DNA of 64,000 nt. Source: Amycolatopsis arida (GTDB lineage Bacteria > Actinomycetota > Actinomycetes > Mycobacteriales > Pseudonocardiaceae). Shown here one piece after another: positions 63,476 through 64,000 of the stretch. The stretch covers positions 124,001 through 188,000 of the forward strand of contig NZ_FOWW01000006.1 of assembly GCF_900115565.1 (NCBI RefSeq), given 5' to 3'. The notes below the pieces were generated by a model that had not been told where the DNA came from, made no database searches, and saw nothing but the letters and a program-made list of their open reading frames with translations. Within the stretch, counting starts at the first letter, position 1; each line of letters opens with the position of its first letter. The position numbers and the translations under genes are program-made.

Positions 63476-64000
63476 CTACGCGCGGGAGCTTTCCACCGCG
63501 TAGTCCCGCAACGCGGCGGCCAGGTCCGGCCGCACCCGGGCCACCAGCCGGGTGCCCTCCGAGGTGTGCTCCTCGGCGAGCACCTCACCGTCGGCATGGG
63601 TCCTCGCCACCAGCTCACCCCGCGTGTAGGGCACCACGACCTCCACCGCGACCTCCGGCCGGGGCAGCCGCTCGGCGACGGCCTCCAACAGCTCGGCCAT
63701 GCCGTGCCCGGTCCGCGCGGACACCACCACCGCGTCGGGCAGCAGGTGCCGCAGCCGGGCCAGGGTCACCTCGTCGGCGGCGTCGGCCTTGTTCACCACG
63801 ACCAGCTCCGGCGGCAGCGGCGTGGACCGGCGCGCGCCGATCTCCGCCAGCACCTCGCGCACCGCGCTCACCTGGTCCTCGGGCGCCGGGTCCGACCCGT
63901 CCACGACGTGCAGGAGCAGGTCGGAGTCGGCGGCCTCGTCCAGCGTCGACCGGAACGCCTCCACCAGCTGGTGCGGCAGATGCCGCACGAACCCGACGGT
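63476..64000 (-). CDS. hflX: GTPase HflX, C-terminal part (5' end beyond window)
   Basis: The last 174 residues of the ribosome-associated GTPase HflX, which splits stalled ribosomes under stress. The visible part begins TVGFVRHLPHQLVEAFRSTL (switch region), continues with VVNKADAAD (the G4 NKxD motif) and VVSARTGHGM (G5), and ends with the small HflX C-terminal domain. The frame is open to the window edge, so the N-terminal domain and P-loop are outside. Confidence 0.95.
   Translation of the reverse strand, partial: TVGFVRHLPHQLVEAFRSTLDEAADSDLLLHVVDGSDPAPEDQVSAVREVLAEIGARRSTPLPPELVVVNKADAADEVTLARLRHLLPDAVVVSARTGHGMAELLEAVAERLPRPEVAVEVVVPYTRGELVARTHADGEVLAEEHTSEGTRLVARVRPDLAAALRDYAVESSRA

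Overview
The window is very GC-rich chromosomal DNA from an actinomycete, most like the Pseudonocardiaceae or a near relative within the mycolata. Evidence: the MurE motif DNPR for meso-diaminopimelate, a mycothiol-dependent enzyme family, DUF6292 and EspC/WXG proteins, an IdeR-type iron regulator, class II NrdJ with NrdR, and a complete mce4-type locus. No tRNA, rRNA, CRISPR array, integrase or transposase was recognised.

Layout. 1-6247 (-): peptidoglycan precursor genes murE-murF-mraY-murD-ftsW, tightly overlapped, ftsW cut by the window edge. 6358-9542: a DUF6292 gene, then a divergent four-gene type VII secretion-type cluster ending in a WXG protein with a glycine-zipper C-terminus and a two-helix membrane protein. 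9566-24435 (-): about 15 kb unidirectional run of mas2, mas1, mce4F-A, yrbE4B-A, SDR, aldehyde dehydrogenase, hsd4A-like SDR, alcohol dehydrogenase and ferredoxin fdxD. 24534-28614 (+): fadE26-fadE27-fadD17. This order matches the M. tuberculosis mce4/cholesterol locus. Two KstR-like palindromes lie at 24202 and 24465, so uptake (Mce4), CoA activation (FadD17), side-chain dehydrogenation (FadE26/27) and hydroxyacyl oxidation (Hsd4A) probably form one sterol-responsive unit.

28611-33892 (-): a GNAT/NDP-forming acyl-CoA-ligase fusion and AcuC (likely reversible lysine acetylation), then a rhodanese. 35027-38578 (+): ideR-galK-galE. 40039-49600: DUF4192 gene, a tetR-dsbA-like-MDMPI operon, an S15 peptidase, a MuiA-like protein, a CBS protein and a zinc metallopeptidase. 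49720-54507: prolyl oligopeptidase, amidohydrolase and a membrane protein/winged-helix pair. 55190-61800: nrdR-nrdJ, with nrdJ carrying a 357-residue LAGLIDADG intein, then divergent LysM and lexA genes around an SOS box. The end holds a secreted protein and the C-terminal part of hflX.

Several gene-free islands are unusual. There is a degenerate tandem array of about 245-bp units with conserved hairpins (about 38745-40038), an 83-85-bp array (34407-34741), a 21-bp array with an inverted satellite (32586-32936), a monooxygenase relic (41903-41971) and a frameshifted pseudogene (54581-55060). The 245-bp array is the best candidate here for an undescribed element, but its function is unknown. 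Comparisons with M. tuberculosis and other genomes are from memory, not from a search.
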